From the NCBI GenBank assembly GCA_041576975.1, contig JBFGJY010000003.1, positions 1-64,000 of the forward strand: a stretch of 64,000 nucleotides of DNA, written 5' to 3'. This document shows positions 8,930-17,613 of this stretch, piece by piece. The DNA comes from JBFGJY01 sp041576975. Its GTDB lineage: Bacteria > Pseudomonadota > Gammaproteobacteria > UBA4575. Numbering within the stretch: position 1 is the first letter of the stretch; each line of letters begins with the position of its first letter. The notes beneath the pieces are model-generated. The model searched no databases. It was not told where the DNA came from and worked only from the letters and a program-made list of their open reading frames with translations. Both the position numbers and the translations under genes were made by a program.

Positions 8930-10012
8930 ATGCGATATGACGTTCTTATAGTAGGCGGTGGGTTGATTGGCATGCTGACTGCTCGTGACTTGCAAATGGA
9001 AGGTTTTAACGTTGCCCTGGTAGAGAAAAATCGACTAGGGGGTGAATCTAGTTGGGCTGCTGGTGGAATACTTTCTAAGCTATACCCTTGGCAACAAAGT
9101 GATGAGATGCAAAAGCTTATCGCTCAAGGGCAAGCGTCCTTTCCTGCGTTTATAGCGGAGTTAAAAGATGAAACAGGAATAGATGCGCAGTTGTTACATA
9201 GTGGCATGATTATTGTTGATATAGATGAAAAACAAACTGCGCTTACTTGGTCTCAGAAAAACCAAACTAAAATTGAACTCGTTGATCGCAAGCAGATTGA
9301 TCAATTTGAACCAAACCTAGAAAAAAATATCAATTTAGCATTACATATACCCTCAGTGATGCAAGTGCGACCCCCATTATTAATAGAGGCCGTACAACAA
9401 TCTTTAATTGTACATGGCGTGCAAATTTTTGAAGGAGTAACAGCAAACAATTTAGTACTACAATCCAAAAAGGTAATAGGTATACAGACTAATCAAGAAA
9501 TGATGTTTGCTGATCAAGTCGTTATTTGTAGTGGAGCTTGGACGCAACGACTTTTGAATAACGCCGGTTCCCTAGCTACAGATATTGAACCCGTACGAGG
9601 TCAAATGTTGTTATTTAATACCAAACAAAAATTACTGTCTCATATTATAGTAAAAGACGGGTTCTATCTTATTCCTCGTAAAGACCGATACTTATTGTGT
9701 GGTAGCACGGTGGAATATGTAGGATTTAACAATGCTGCAACTCTAGAAGCTAAAGACCTTTTGAGATCACAGGCAAATCAGCTATGTCCCGCACTGGAGG
9801 ATGAAGAAGTCGTTAAACACTGGTCGGCATTACGACCAGGCACTACTCGCGAGGTCCCCTATATTTGTGCACATCCAGAATTTGAGGGACTTTATATCAA
9901 TGCTGGACATTTCCGCTATGGCATCGTAACGAGCATTCCTACCGCTAAATTGGCTTCTGACCTTATTGCCAATAAGCTTACTGCATCACAAATCTCGGCC
10001 TATACATGGTAG
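8930..10012 (+). CDS. thiO: glycine oxidase ThiO (FAD-dependent)
   Basis: ThiO oxidises glycine to the iminoacetate needed by ThiG in aerobic thiamin synthesis. The 360-residue protein begins with the Rossmann motif for FAD, VLIVGGGLIGMLTARDL, then the ESSWAAGGILS segment typical of the DAO family, PVRGQMLLF in the middle and YINAGHFRYGIVTSIPTA at the C-terminus. Its presence instead of thiH implies an O2-using route. It is divergent from thiS. A TATAAT at about 8885-8890, upstream of the ATG, could be its -10 box. Confidence 0.9.
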   Translation: MRYDVLIVGGGLIGMLTARDLQMEGFNVALVEKNRLGGESSWAAGGILSKLYPWQQSDEMQKLIAQGQASFPAFIAELKDETGIDAQLLHSGMIIVDIDEKQTALTWSQKNQTKIELVDRKQIDQFEPNLEKNINLALHIPSVMQVRPPLLIEAVQQSLIVHGVQIFEGVTANNLVLQSKKVIGIQTNQEMMFADQVVICSGAWTQRLLNNAGSLATDIEPVRGQMLLFNTKQKLLSHIIVKDGFYLIPRKDRYLLCGSTVEYVGFNNAATLEAKDLLRSQANQLCPALEDEEVVKHWSALRPGTTREVPYICAHPEFEGLYINAGHFRYGIVTSIPTAKLASDLIANKLTASQISAYTW

Positions 10013-10090
10013 AAAATAGATTCATTCACTACTAAACAAGGCCTTAGATGCATAAATAGACTTTGTCTAAATTATGGCTATAATTTATCC

Positions 10091-10516
10091 ATGGACGTGA
10101 AAGCTGAATTTCCAAAGACTCGAGCTGAAGTTGTATCGTTATTGCGTGAATACAATATCACCCCCACACATCAACGCATCAAGATTGGTAAGGTCTTATT
10201 TACCCGTCCACAGCATTTGTCGGCCGAACAGGTGTTAGCGGCAGTAAACCAGGGCGATGATGAAGTATCCAAGGCAACCGTTTATAACACGCTTGGATTG
10301 TTCGCCGAACACGGCTTAGTTCGTGAAGTAATCGTGGACCCATCCAAAGTATTTTACGATTCCAATCTAAGCAAACATCATCACTTGTATTATTCAGATT
10401 CGGGTGAACTCGAAGACATCGCGGACGAACATGTCGAGATTGCGAAATTACCAGAATTACCGGAAGACATTCAGATCGAAGATGTGGATGTCATCATCCG
10501 TGTGCATCGTTGCTGA
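10091..10516 (+). CDS. Fur-family transcriptional regulator lacking CxxC zinc motifs
   Basis: This 141-residue protein has the Fur winged helix (ITPTHQRIKIGKVLFTR, LSAEQVLAAVN, VSKATVYNTLGLFAEHGLVRE) and a dimerisation region beginning with HHHLYYSDSGEL. The CxxC pairs that bind structural zinc in classical Fur are absent, and the only Cys is the last residue (HRC). This places it nearer to Irr-like or PerR-like members than to Fur proper. It probably senses iron, haem or peroxide, but the ligand cannot be told. A TATAAT lies only about six bases before the ATG, too close to assign with confidence as the promoter. Confidence 0.85.
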   Translation: MDVKAEFPKTRAEVVSLLREYNITPTHQRIKIGKVLFTRPQHLSAEQVLAAVNQGDDEVSKATVYNTLGLFAEHGLVREVIVDPSKVFYDSNLSKHHHLYYSDSGELEDIADEHVEIAKLPELPEDIQIEDVDVIIRVHRC

Positions 10517-10565
10517 TTACAGATATACAAGCTTTTTCCTAACGCGCTATTATTCTCGAATTAGT

Positions 10566-10641
<76 letters not shown>

Positions 10642-10644
10642 CAC

Positions 10645-10667
10645 TTGCATGCGGGTATTGCATGCAA
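10645..10667 (+). other. perfect 8-bp hairpin just after tRNA-Thr
   Basis: TTGCATGC and GCATGCAA form a perfect stem around GGGTATT, three bases after the tRNA CCA end. No T-run follows. It may be a processing or weak termination structure for the tRNA transcript. Confidence 0.5.
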
Positions 10668-10805
10668 ATCAAGATCGGCGAAGCGACACTTGTCAAGAAA
10701 TTTTACCGCTTATCTGGATTTTTAGTCCGTTTGATTCTGTAACTTATTTTTACAATTTGTTTATTTCTTACCCTTTCATAACCAAGAGAGAGTCAAGGAA
10801 AATTC

Positions 10806-11009
10806 ATGTCGAGTAGCAAGGAGCGCAGGTCTGGTGCTGACCGTAGGCAAGCACCAACGATTAAATATTTTCCAATATTAGATTCCAAAAGGCGTTATAT
10901 AGAAACTGACCGTAGAAGCGGCATTGAACGTCGCACGGATCCACGCACAACCTTACAGTTCATCGATGCGAAAGAGTTTTTGACGAAGCTAGGTGATCTA
11001 GAAGATTGA
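10806..11009 (+). CDS. small basic protein with two RRSGxxRR repeats
   Basis: This 67-residue protein has an AAGGAA ribosome binding site about six bases before the ATG. Two copies of an Arg-rich motif are visible, ERRSGADRRQ near residues 6-15 and DRRSGIERRT near residues 35-44, followed by a short helix-like tail (DAKEFLTKLGDLED). There is no signal peptide. The Arg clusters suggest nucleic-acid or anion binding, but this is inference. I do not recognise a named family. Confidence 0.6.
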   Translation: MSSSKERRSGADRRQAPTIKYFPILDSKRRYIETDRRSGIERRTDPRTTLQFIDAKEFLTKLGDLED

Positions 11010-11021
11010 GGATTTTAAAAC

Positions 11022-11690
11022 TTACTCAATTAAGTGCCCAGATTTTACAAAAATTAAACATCCTTCTCTTGTAAACGGCGTGTGACAGCTATTAGGTGGA
11101 TTCCTCAGCCATGTGCCTTGTGGGTATTTGCCAAATTCATCTTCAAACGTGCCTTCTAAAACAAAGATTTCCTCACCGCCAATATGTGTGTGAGCTTGAA
11201 ATAACGTATTGGCACTCCATTTTACTAAAGCTACATGTTCACCGTTGTATTCATGCAGTGGCATCACTGTAAGACCTTCTACTAAACCTGGAAGCCACGG
11301 TTGCTTGCGTGTTTGTATATTTATTTGTTGTGTGTCGTTAGCTTGAAACTGCTGTAGTTTTACAAAGATAGTGCAACCCTCTTGGCTATATGGTGCATGC
11401 TTAGAGCCAGCTGGATTACGTAAATAACAGCCTGCATGATAGTGGCCATAGTTGTCAGAAAATGTGCCTGCTAGCACAAATATCTCTTCGCCATTGACAT
11501 GCCTGTGTGGCGAAAAAGTACTACCAGGTAAATATCGCACGACCGTTGTAACGGGTTCGGAATCACCTTTTAATCGTTCTAGCCGCCGCCGCAATATGCC
11601 ATCTGCTTCGGATGTTTCCCAATCCATATTTTCGGTTTCAATTACAACGCGTTGACTGCGATCTGCATTGAGTTCTTGTATGGCTTCCAT
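11022..11690 (-). CDS. tandem ChrR-type cupin protein
   Basis: This 222-residue protein is made of two similar cupin domains. Each has the metal-binding pattern HxH...E...H: FSPHRHVNGEEIFVLAGTF with a later KHAP, and FQAHTHIGGEEIFVLEGTF with a later CHTPF. Both halves share FxDxxGxYxxGxxLRNP. This resembles the cupin of ChrR anti-sigma factors, but no N-terminal zinc-binding anti-sigma domain is present and no sigma factor gene is adjacent. A metal-dependent enzyme or sensor role is plausible. Confidence 0.8.
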   Translation of the reverse strand: MEAIQELNADRSQRVVIETENMDWETSEADGILRRRLERLKGDSEPVTTVVRYLPGSTFSPHRHVNGEEIFVLAGTFSDNYGHYHAGCYLRNPAGSKHAPYSQEGCTIFVKLQQFQANDTQQINIQTRKQPWLPGLVEGLTVMPLHEYNGEHVALVKWSANTLFQAHTHIGGEEIFVLEGTFEDEFGKYPQGTWLRNPPNSCHTPFTREGCLIFVKSGHLIE

Positions 11691-11761
11691 AATTTAGATA
11701 TATATGATTTTGCTTCATAAATTATGAGTTTTACACATTCAAATTGACTGCCTGAATTAAA

Positions 11762-12253
11762 TTGCAAGCTTCTTCCTATAAAATATTATTACTCATGCTC
11801 TTATCAATAGCAGCGATTTTATTTGCAGTAGGTTTAAGCGCGCCTATTATTACCTTTAAAAAATTTATCTTTATACAAAATACATTTTCCATTCTTTCGG
11901 GCACGTGGAACCTATTAAAAGAAGGTCAGCTATTTTTATTCGTGATCATCACTTTGTTTAGCATCATATTACCAATATTTAAACTTGGTTTACTAACTAA
12001 GCTTGTATATAGCTCGTCATCGGTAAGTTCTGTTACAAATAAAACGCTTGCCCTTGTACACAATATTGGAAGGTGGTCCATGCTGGATGTTTTTGTGGTA
12101 GCGATACTTGTAGTCGTAGTAAAACTCGGAGCTATTGCCGATGTAGAAAAACACATTGGCTTATATGCGTATGCTGCATCGGCCCTTTTAATCATGTTTA
12201 TTACAAGCAAGGTCGTTAAAATGCAAAATGCCGATTTGGTGCAGGATAGGTAA
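11762..12253 (+). CDS. paraquat-inducible protein A-like membrane protein
   Basis: This 163-residue protein has four hydrophobic segments. It has the PqiA-type features PIITFKKFIFIQNTFSILSG near the first loop, FSIILPIFKLGLL in helix 2 and GRWSMLDVFVVAILVVVVKLG in helix 3. It corresponds to a single PqiA module rather than the double one of E. coli. The frame starts with TTG at 11762; an ATG at 11795 is an alternative that would leave a shorter first helix. PqiA-type proteins act in envelope lipid transport with MCE proteins, but no MCE gene is nearby. Confidence 0.75.
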   Translation: MQASSYKILLLMLLSIAAILFAVGLSAPIITFKKFIFIQNTFSILSGTWNLLKEGQLFLFVIITLFSIILPIFKLGLLTKLVYSSSSVSSVTNKTLALVHNIGRWSMLDVFVVAILVVVVKLGAIADVEKHIGLYAYAASALLIMFITSKVVKMQNADLVQDR

Positions 12254-12290
12254 GTTAACAATTGTGCAGAAACCAGGCGTGCATTTACAC

Positions 12291-12476
12291 TTAGGTAACA
12301 AGATGGTTAAAAGCACTTAGTGCAGCTCGAGCACTTTCCCCCTGCTTCAACGACAATCTGGTTTTCTCGATTATAAGTAACATCACCAGCTGCAAAAATA
12401 CCTTGCGCCCAGGTATCGCCTTTTCGATCAACTTTTATTTGTTATCGTTCGATCGCATCGACTATATCGATCATAA
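12291..12476 (-). pseudogene. C-terminal relic of a thioredoxin-reductase/AhpF-like flavoprotein
   Basis: On the minus strand a short stretch reads WAQGIFAAGDVTYNRENQIV, the FAD-binding C-terminal motif of AhpF/TrxB-type reductases. It then continues after a one-base shift near 12340 as ESARAALSAFNHLVT to a TAA at 12291-12293. Upstream in frame there is a TAA shortly before QIKVDRKGD. Only about 50 codons remain, with one frameshift and one stop, and no Cys-x-x-Cys domain is left. It is a degraded fragment, not a gene. Confidence 0.7.
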
Positions 12477-12531
12477 AATCTGAAATTGGATATAAGAGCA
12501 TTGCAAACTAGTTACCTGCATTGCATGTATC

Positions 12532-13350
12532 TTAATTGTTTTTAAAAGTTTTTCTAAATGGTTGCAACAACAAGCGGTCTAACCAAAGATCACGTTTAGT
12601 TCTAAAATATTCAATGCCTATCGTCATATCTAGATGGCCAGCTTGTGGTTGAACACGATAGGTTTTAAACAGGTAATCCCACCAAGGGAGATTAAAACCA
12701 AAATTACTACTGGTCTCAGCAGGAATTGCAGAGTGATGTACGCGATGCATATCTGGGGTTACTAAGAAATAACGCAACACCTGATCAACTCTTTTGGGAA
12801 TATAAATATTTGAGTGATTGAACAAAGAAGTTGCGTTCAATAAAATTTCAAAAATAATGACTGCGGCAATAGGTGTGCCCAGCATGAGCACAACAGCTAT
12901 CTTTATAATTGTTGACAATATTATTTCAATTGGGTGAAACCGAGCCCCTGTCGTAACGTCAAAATCAAGGTCTGCATGGTGTATGCGATGTATTCGCCAT
13001 AAATAGTTAACATGATGAAAAACTAGGTGTTGAAGATACAAAGCAAGATCCATCACTACTACAGCGATGGTAATTAACTGCCACATTGGCAAATTTACAT
13101 GGTTTAGGATCCCTAAATTTTGTTGTTGCGCTATTGCTGCCATGGCTACCGCTGCGAATGGAATAGCTAACCTTGTAATTAAAGTGTTTAACAAAGTGAT
13201 ACTAAGGTTATTTACCCACCGAACACTCTTCGAATATTGCGGGACTCGACGAGGCGCGGCCAGCTCCCATACTGCGAAAACTGCAAATACAAAGATAAAG
13301 CTAGCTAGACGAACTAGCGCTTCTTGCTCATATAGTAAATCAAACTGCAT
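12532..13350 (-). CDS. sterol desaturase / fatty acid hydroxylase superfamily protein
   Basis: This 272-residue membrane protein has several hydrophobic helices and the di-iron histidine clusters of the family: LQHLVFHHVNYLWRIHRIHHAD around residues 105-130, FHPIE, FNHSNI, and a final PDMHRVHH. These enzymes are integral-membrane O2-dependent hydroxylases or desaturases of lipids; the substrate here is unknown. It is monocistronic, with the flavoprotein relic downstream and the large envelope cluster divergent upstream. Confidence 0.85.
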   Translation of the reverse strand: MQFDLLYEQEALVRLASFIFVFAVFAVWELAAPRRVPQYSKSVRWVNNLSITLLNTLITRLAIPFAAVAMAAIAQQQNLGILNHVNLPMWQLITIAVVVMDLALYLQHLVFHHVNYLWRIHRIHHADLDFDVTTGARFHPIEIILSTIIKIAVVLMLGTPIAAVIIFEILLNATSLFNHSNIYIPKRVDQVLRYFLVTPDMHRVHHSAIPAETSSNFGFNLPWWDYLFKTYRVQPQAGHLDMTIGIEYFRTKRDLWLDRLLLQPFRKTFKNN

Positions 13351-13409
13351 TAAACCCTTCTAGTAACAACTGGTGGTGTTGTCAATAAGAAACCTATAAA
13401 AATAAGATT

Positions 13410-13652
13410 TTAAATATAAAAATTGGAATGATATTGAAAATCAAAGCTGTTAATTTTGGATATCACACACAATAGATTGGTAATTTGATAAACCAATAAA
13501 CGTAGATCGTAGGTGAAGCTTGGAAGGCACTTGCAGCACAAGAAATCTTTAAAGGGTGCCGTCCTTGGCGTGGGGACTTCCTTATACTTAATATGACATG
13601 CTTTGCATGAATAAGTTCTACTATAAGACTTATACATGTAGACCGACTTCAC
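13410..13652 (-). CDS. doubtful small Cys-containing ORF
   Basis: An 80-codon frame lies in the otherwise gene-free stretch 13364-13942. It contains CKAC and, about 20 residues later, CCKC, which could be a zinc-ribbon pattern (SCKACHIKYKEV...FKDFLCCKC). No ribosome binding site or signal peptide is evident and the C-terminal half is low quality. It may be chance or a relic. The rest of 13653-13942 presumably holds the promoter of the plus-strand cluster, but I could not pick one out with confidence. Confidence 0.22.
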   Translation of the reverse strand: MKSVYMYKSYSRTYSCKACHIKYKEVPTPRTAPFKDFLCCKCLPSFTYDLRLLVYQITNLLCVISKINSFDFQYHSNFYI

Positions 13653-13942
13653 ATTTTTGAATCCTTATTTAACGGCCTGTCTGAGGCAGAAATTTGAATT
13701 AATTGTGCAATGTTATAGTTGCTATTTGTTATTGAAAACAAGTGCAACATGGTGAAGAGATTACGAAAATTAAGGTTATATTAAGCTTATAATTTGCACA
13801 GGAACTAAGTAAAACTAACTTATGTCATAGAGTTACAACATGATTTTCACTCGCTATCTCTATTGCAGTATAGTGTTGTCAAAAGTATCCTAATACATCT
13901 TTGGGGATTAGATGCCAAACTAGTAATTAATATAGAAATGCA

Positions 13943-14755
13943 ATGTATCAGCTACTTTTAATCTTGTTAATTTGTGCACTAATTAGTGCGTGCAGCAGTT
14001 CCTCATCTGGAGGGATGCCTAAAATTCCTAGTACTGAATCTAGCTCATCATCCTCTAGCGAATCGGAAAGTTCATCTGAATCATCAAACGAGCAAACTCA
14101 AGCCAGCCAAGAAAGTGAGTCCTCTGAATCATCAAGCGAGCAAACTCAAGCCAGCCAAGAAAGTGAGTCCTCGGCACAAGAAAAGGATTCCTTGAGTAAA
14201 GAGCAGCAAGGGGGCGCGCCTGCGAACGCTCAAACTGAGGAAGAAATGGTAGCGGTATTAGATAAAAAGCTCGAGGAAGAACTACAAAAATATGATGAAC
14301 AACTGCATGGTGAACTTGAAAAGGCTGAAGCCGAAAAACAAGCTCAAGCGGCACAGCGTGAGGCGATGCAGCAACAAGGTGATTTAGATTCAGAAGAAGA
14401 TGCAGAGGAAGGCGACCTTGAAGGAGGGCAAGAATCAGCGGGAGAACAGGAACCAGCGGGAGAAGATGAACAACTAGCTAAAGCGGACGCACAACAAACT
14501 CAATCAAGTGCTGGTGCACAAAATGAAGAGGGTGATAATAAATCGAGTTCCGGCAATCAGCGTAAAGGCTCTCGCGGTGCTGCGCCAGACGATATCCCCA
14601 GTGGTGATGATGACGATGTAGTTGCAAGACAGCTTCGGGAAGCCGCCGAAAAAGAACAAGACCCTGAACTTCGTAAAAAGCTTTGGGAAGAATATCGAAA
14701 ATATAAAAAACAACAAGCAAGTGCTGAAACTACAAACCCAAGTATACAACAATGA
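13943..14755 (+). CDS. acidic Ser/Glu-rich lipoprotein, first gene of the envelope cluster
   Basis: This 270-residue protein has a lipoprotein signal: MYQLLLILLICALISAC, lipobox LISAC with Cys17. After it comes a Ser-rich linker holding two 16-residue repeats (EQTQASQESESS), then a charged, probably coiled-coil section (about 100-150, KLEEELQKYDEQLHGELEKA), a Glu/Gly-rich acidic region, and a C-terminal motif DDDVVARQLREAAEKEQDP followed by LRKKLWEEYRKYKK that looks conserved and helical. Its stop overlaps the next ATG (ATGA), so the two lipoproteins are translationally coupled. The role is unknown; the layout suggests a flexible tether with a helical docking end. Confidence 0.75.
   Translation: MYQLLLILLICALISACSSSSSGGMPKIPSTESSSSSSSESESSSESSNEQTQASQESESSESSSEQTQASQESESSAQEKDSLSKEQQGGAPANAQTEEEMVAVLDKKLEEELQKYDEQLHGELEKAEAEKQAQAAQREAMQQQGDLDSEEDAEEGDLEGGQESAGEQEPAGEDEQLAKADAQQTQSSAGAQNEEGDNKSSSGNQRKGSRGAAPDDIPSGDDDDVVARQLREAAEKEQDPELRKKLWEEYRKYKKQQASAETTNPSIQQ
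14075..14170 (+). repeat. 2 x 48-bp tandem repeat inside the lipoprotein gene
   Basis: Two 48-base units starting at 14075 and 14123 differ by one base (TCAAACGAG versus TCAAGCGAG). Each encodes a 16-residue Ser/Glu/Gln unit. Near identity at the DNA level points to recent duplication and possible copy-number variation between strains. Confidence 0.85.
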
Positions 14756-15939
14756 ATATCTATAAGAACTATTTTCCCTATTTATTAATTATTATCTTGA
14801 TCATCAGCTTTCAGTTTATTGGATGCGCAACTACTACAGTTAAAGTAAATGATGAAGAGGAAATAGAATCCGAAACTACACAGCTTCAAGATAGCAAGTT
14901 ATTGGATGTTGGGATTTTAATATTTGAGAAAGGTGAAGTCACCGAGAAACAACAAGAAAAAGAGGGCGTGCATGAAGATATTCGTAAAGCCGAATCACGC
15001 TATATAGCCTTCCATCTAAAAGAAACCATGCAGCGCGCAAATGGCTGGGGCGCAATTCGCGTGTTGCCTACAAAATCACATATTGCTGACGTCATCGTGC
15101 AAGGCACTATCATTACTTCGAATGGAGAGAAATTGGTTTTGCAAATCCAGGTTGATGATAGTACTGGTCAATTATGGTTCGAAAAAACCTATAAAGCCTC
15201 TGCAGATGAAGAATCGTATAGATCTGTCAGACCAGGAAGAGAGGTTTACCAATATGTCTACAATCGAATTGCAAACGACATTTATAGGCATCGCAAAAAG
15301 TTAACCGATAAAGAAAGCATTACGATTCGCAATACCTCAGAACTACGCTATGCATCAGATATCTCGCCGGACCCATTTTCAAATTACATTACATCTGATC
15401 CGAATGGCCAAAGTACTATTACGCGATTACCTGCTGATGATGACCCAATGCTGGGACGCGTGCGGAAAGTCAGAGAACGTGAATTCTTATTCATCGATAC
15501 TATTAATGAGCACTACTCTAATTTTTACGATCAAATGTGGGATCCATATGAAAATTGGCGTAAATATTACTTAATTGAAGCTGAGCAAAGACGTACGGTG
15601 GAACGTCGTGCAAATCAAACTAAATTTGTTGCGGCTTTGATAATGGTTGCCGGATTATTTAGAGGTCCTGGCTTATTTACCACGGGCGCGCTTTTATTTA
15701 AATCTGGCATGGATATTAGCGATGAAGCAGAAATTCATAATGAAGCCATTCGCGAGCTTGGAGATTCACTGCAAGCCGAGGTTAGTCCTATGGTTGTTGA
15801 AATTCAAGGTCGTACGGTTGAACTTACAGGGTCCATCGAAGAGCAGTACCAAAAATGGCGCGAGCTATTACGTGAAATTTATTTGAATGAGACAGGCTTC
15901 GCCTTCGAAGATAGCACAATAGACAACGCCCAGCTTTAA
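14752..15939 (+). CDS. lipoprotein with possible CsgG/LpoB-like N-terminal fold
   Basis: This 395-residue protein starts with a lipoprotein signal; the lipobox is FIGC with Cys25. The segment around residues 45-150 (LLDVGILIFEKG, FHLKETMQRANGWGAIRVLP, ADVIVQGTI, LVLQIQVDDSTGQLWFEKTY) has the alternating strand/helix look of CsgG/LpoB-like lipoprotein domains; this is inference. A long helical middle (YDQMWDPYENWRKYYLIEAEQRRTVERR) is followed by a hydrophobic Gly-rich segment near 295-320 that could insert in a membrane. A helical C-terminus (EEQYQKWRELLREIY) ends the protein. It is the second gene of the cluster. Confidence 0.75.
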   Translation: MNIYKNYFPYLLIIILIISFQFIGCATTTVKVNDEEEIESETTQLQDSKLLDVGILIFEKGEVTEKQQEKEGVHEDIRKAESRYIAFHLKETMQRANGWGAIRVLPTKSHIADVIVQGTIITSNGEKLVLQIQVDDSTGQLWFEKTYKASADEESYRSVRPGREVYQYVYNRIANDIYRHRKKLTDKESITIRNTSELRYASDISPDPFSNYITSDPNGQSTITRLPADDDPMLGRVRKVREREFLFIDTINEHYSNFYDQMWDPYENWRKYYLIEAEQRRTVERRANQTKFVAALIMVAGLFRGPGLFTTGALLFKSGMDISDEAEIHNEAIRELGDSLQAEVSPMVVEIQGRTVELTGSIEEQYQKWRELLREIYLNETGFAFEDSTIDNAQL

Positions 15940-16024
15940 ATAGCCAAGCAATTCGCATGCACATAGTATGCAAGCACTATTGCACCAAATTTAATTAATA
16001 ACATAGCTTAGTTTTTTTCATGCT

Positions 16025-17566
16025 ATGCATAAAAATGATTCTACTCCAATTAAAGCGATCGATTTTAAATCGCTGCAAGAAAAAACTGGTATTGATTCTG
16101 AATTCGAACAAACATTAGTAACGAAAAAATTAATAGTTTGGCTTGTTTTTTTATTTATTTTTGCAAGCGGCATTGGTGTATTTTTATTTCTACCAAACTA
16201 CGTTGCAGAAAAACAGGCGCCTCCACCAATTTCTACCGAAATTCAAAGTCAGCCACCTCAGCCAGTTAAGATTCCTGAGCCAGTTAAAATTCCTGAACCA
16301 GCTGTACAAGAAACACCAAACATATCTGCAGAGGAACTTAATGCACTTAAATTGCAAGCTGAAAATTTGCTACTGCAAGTAATAAAAAAACAAGAGGCAC
16401 TAGAATCACAAGGTGTTAAAAAATGGGCGAATGACGAATTTTTACAAGCTGTATCCTTAGGGGCTACAGGTGATGAGCATTTTCGCAAACAGCATTTTAA
16501 TGAGGCTATTAATGCCTACGAGCAAGCTATCGATGCATTACAGCATTTAGAAGAACTAATTGCTCCCACGCTTGCTAAACACTTACAACAAGGAGAGCTT
16601 GCCTTGACTCAAGGCGAGAGCGATGCAGCTGTTTATAACTTCGAACTTGCTAAAGAGATCGATGCACATAACATACAAGCACAAAATGGCTTAAAACGTG
16701 CTGAAACCATTGAAGAATTATTTACATTACTGGAAAAAGGCGGCAACTTAGAAGCTGCAAACCGTCTTGCTGATGCTAAACAATCCTATCAGCAAGCAAT
16801 TAGTTTAGATCCACTATCAAGCGAAGCCAAAGCTGCAATGAACAGGGTTATAGCTCGTTTAAAAAAAATTGAACTTTCACGCTTATTAGCGCGTGGCTAT
16901 TCTTCATTAGAAGCAAGACAATATGGAGATGCACGCAGTGCGTTTATATCAGCTCAAAAATTAGCGCCAAGTTCTAAAAAACCAAAACAGGGTTTAATTA
17001 AAGTAGAACAAGCAGTACGCAATGAGAAAATCTCTTCTTTAACTGTTGAGGCTAATCATTTTGAAAGCAACGAAGAATGGGCATATGCTGTACAAAGCTA
17101 CCAACAAATACTTGCATTATCACCCAATGCAACATTTGCTATTGATGGCATCACGCGTAGTCAACAACGAGCATCACTACTCTCAAGGCTTGATAATTAT
17201 TTAGACAATAAAGAGCGTTTAACCTCTTCTGCAGTTTCAACAGAAGTACGTGATTTATTACAAGAAATTGCACAGCTAGAAAACCCAGGGACTAAAATTG
17301 ACCAACGAGCAAATGCATTAGAAAAGTTATTGCAACTCACGAATCAGCCGATATCCATAAATCTGCAATCCGACAATCAAACTGAAGTGGTCATCTATAA
17401 AGTTGGTAAATTTGGTCGCTTTGAAAATCAGAAAATAGAACTCAAACCAGGTAAATACACGATTGTGGGCTCACGACCAGGTTATCGTGATGTTAGAAAA
17501 ATTCTCACGATTTCTGCAAATATGACAACTAAAAACATTATGGTTCGTTGTGAGGAACCAATATAA
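16025..17566 (+). CDS. membrane-anchored TPR protein with beta-rich C-terminus
   Basis: This 513-residue protein has a short cytosolic N-terminus and one transmembrane helix at about 36-58 (WLVFLFIFASGIGVFLFLP). A Pro-rich linker with repeated KIPEPV follows, then a coiled coil. At least five TPR-like helix pairs run from about 145 to 370 (HFRKQHFNEAINAYEQAID, RLADAKQSYQQAISLDP, RQYGDARSAFISAQKLAP, EWAYAVQSYQQILALSP). The last 75 residues look like a PEGA-type beta domain (ELKPGKYTIVGSRPGYRDVRK). The bulk is predicted periplasmic. It follows the lipoprotein genes after 85 bases and precedes the FHA/PEGA/SUMF1 fusion by 47. Confidence 0.78.
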   Translation: MHKNDSTPIKAIDFKSLQEKTGIDSEFEQTLVTKKLIVWLVFLFIFASGIGVFLFLPNYVAEKQAPPPISTEIQSQPPQPVKIPEPVKIPEPAVQETPNISAEELNALKLQAENLLLQVIKKQEALESQGVKKWANDEFLQAVSLGATGDEHFRKQHFNEAINAYEQAIDALQHLEELIAPTLAKHLQQGELALTQGESDAAVYNFELAKEIDAHNIQAQNGLKRAETIEELFTLLEKGGNLEAANRLADAKQSYQQAISLDPLSSEAKAAMNRVIARLKKIELSRLLARGYSSLEARQYGDARSAFISAQKLAPSSKKPKQGLIKVEQAVRNEKISSLTVEANHFESNEEWAYAVQSYQQILALSPNATFAIDGITRSQQRASLLSRLDNYLDNKERLTSSAVSTEVRDLLQEIAQLENPGTKIDQRANALEKLLQLTNQPISINLQSDNQTEVVIYKVGKFGRFENQKIELKPGKYTIVGSRPGYRDVRKILTISANMTTKNIMVRCEEPI

Positions 17567-17613
17567 TTTCCATTAGACCTATTATAAATGACAAGTAACG
17601 CGCGACGTATAAG

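Noticed and set aside
12262..12531. complete small gene between the PqiA-like and hydroxylase genes
   Set aside because: Only a frameshifted reductase fragment is present; no intact frame.
14055..14354. 99-codon minus-strand frame opposite the Ser-rich lipoprotein
   Set aside because: It is a repeat-driven shadow of the lipoprotein gene (the same 48-base repeat read backwards).
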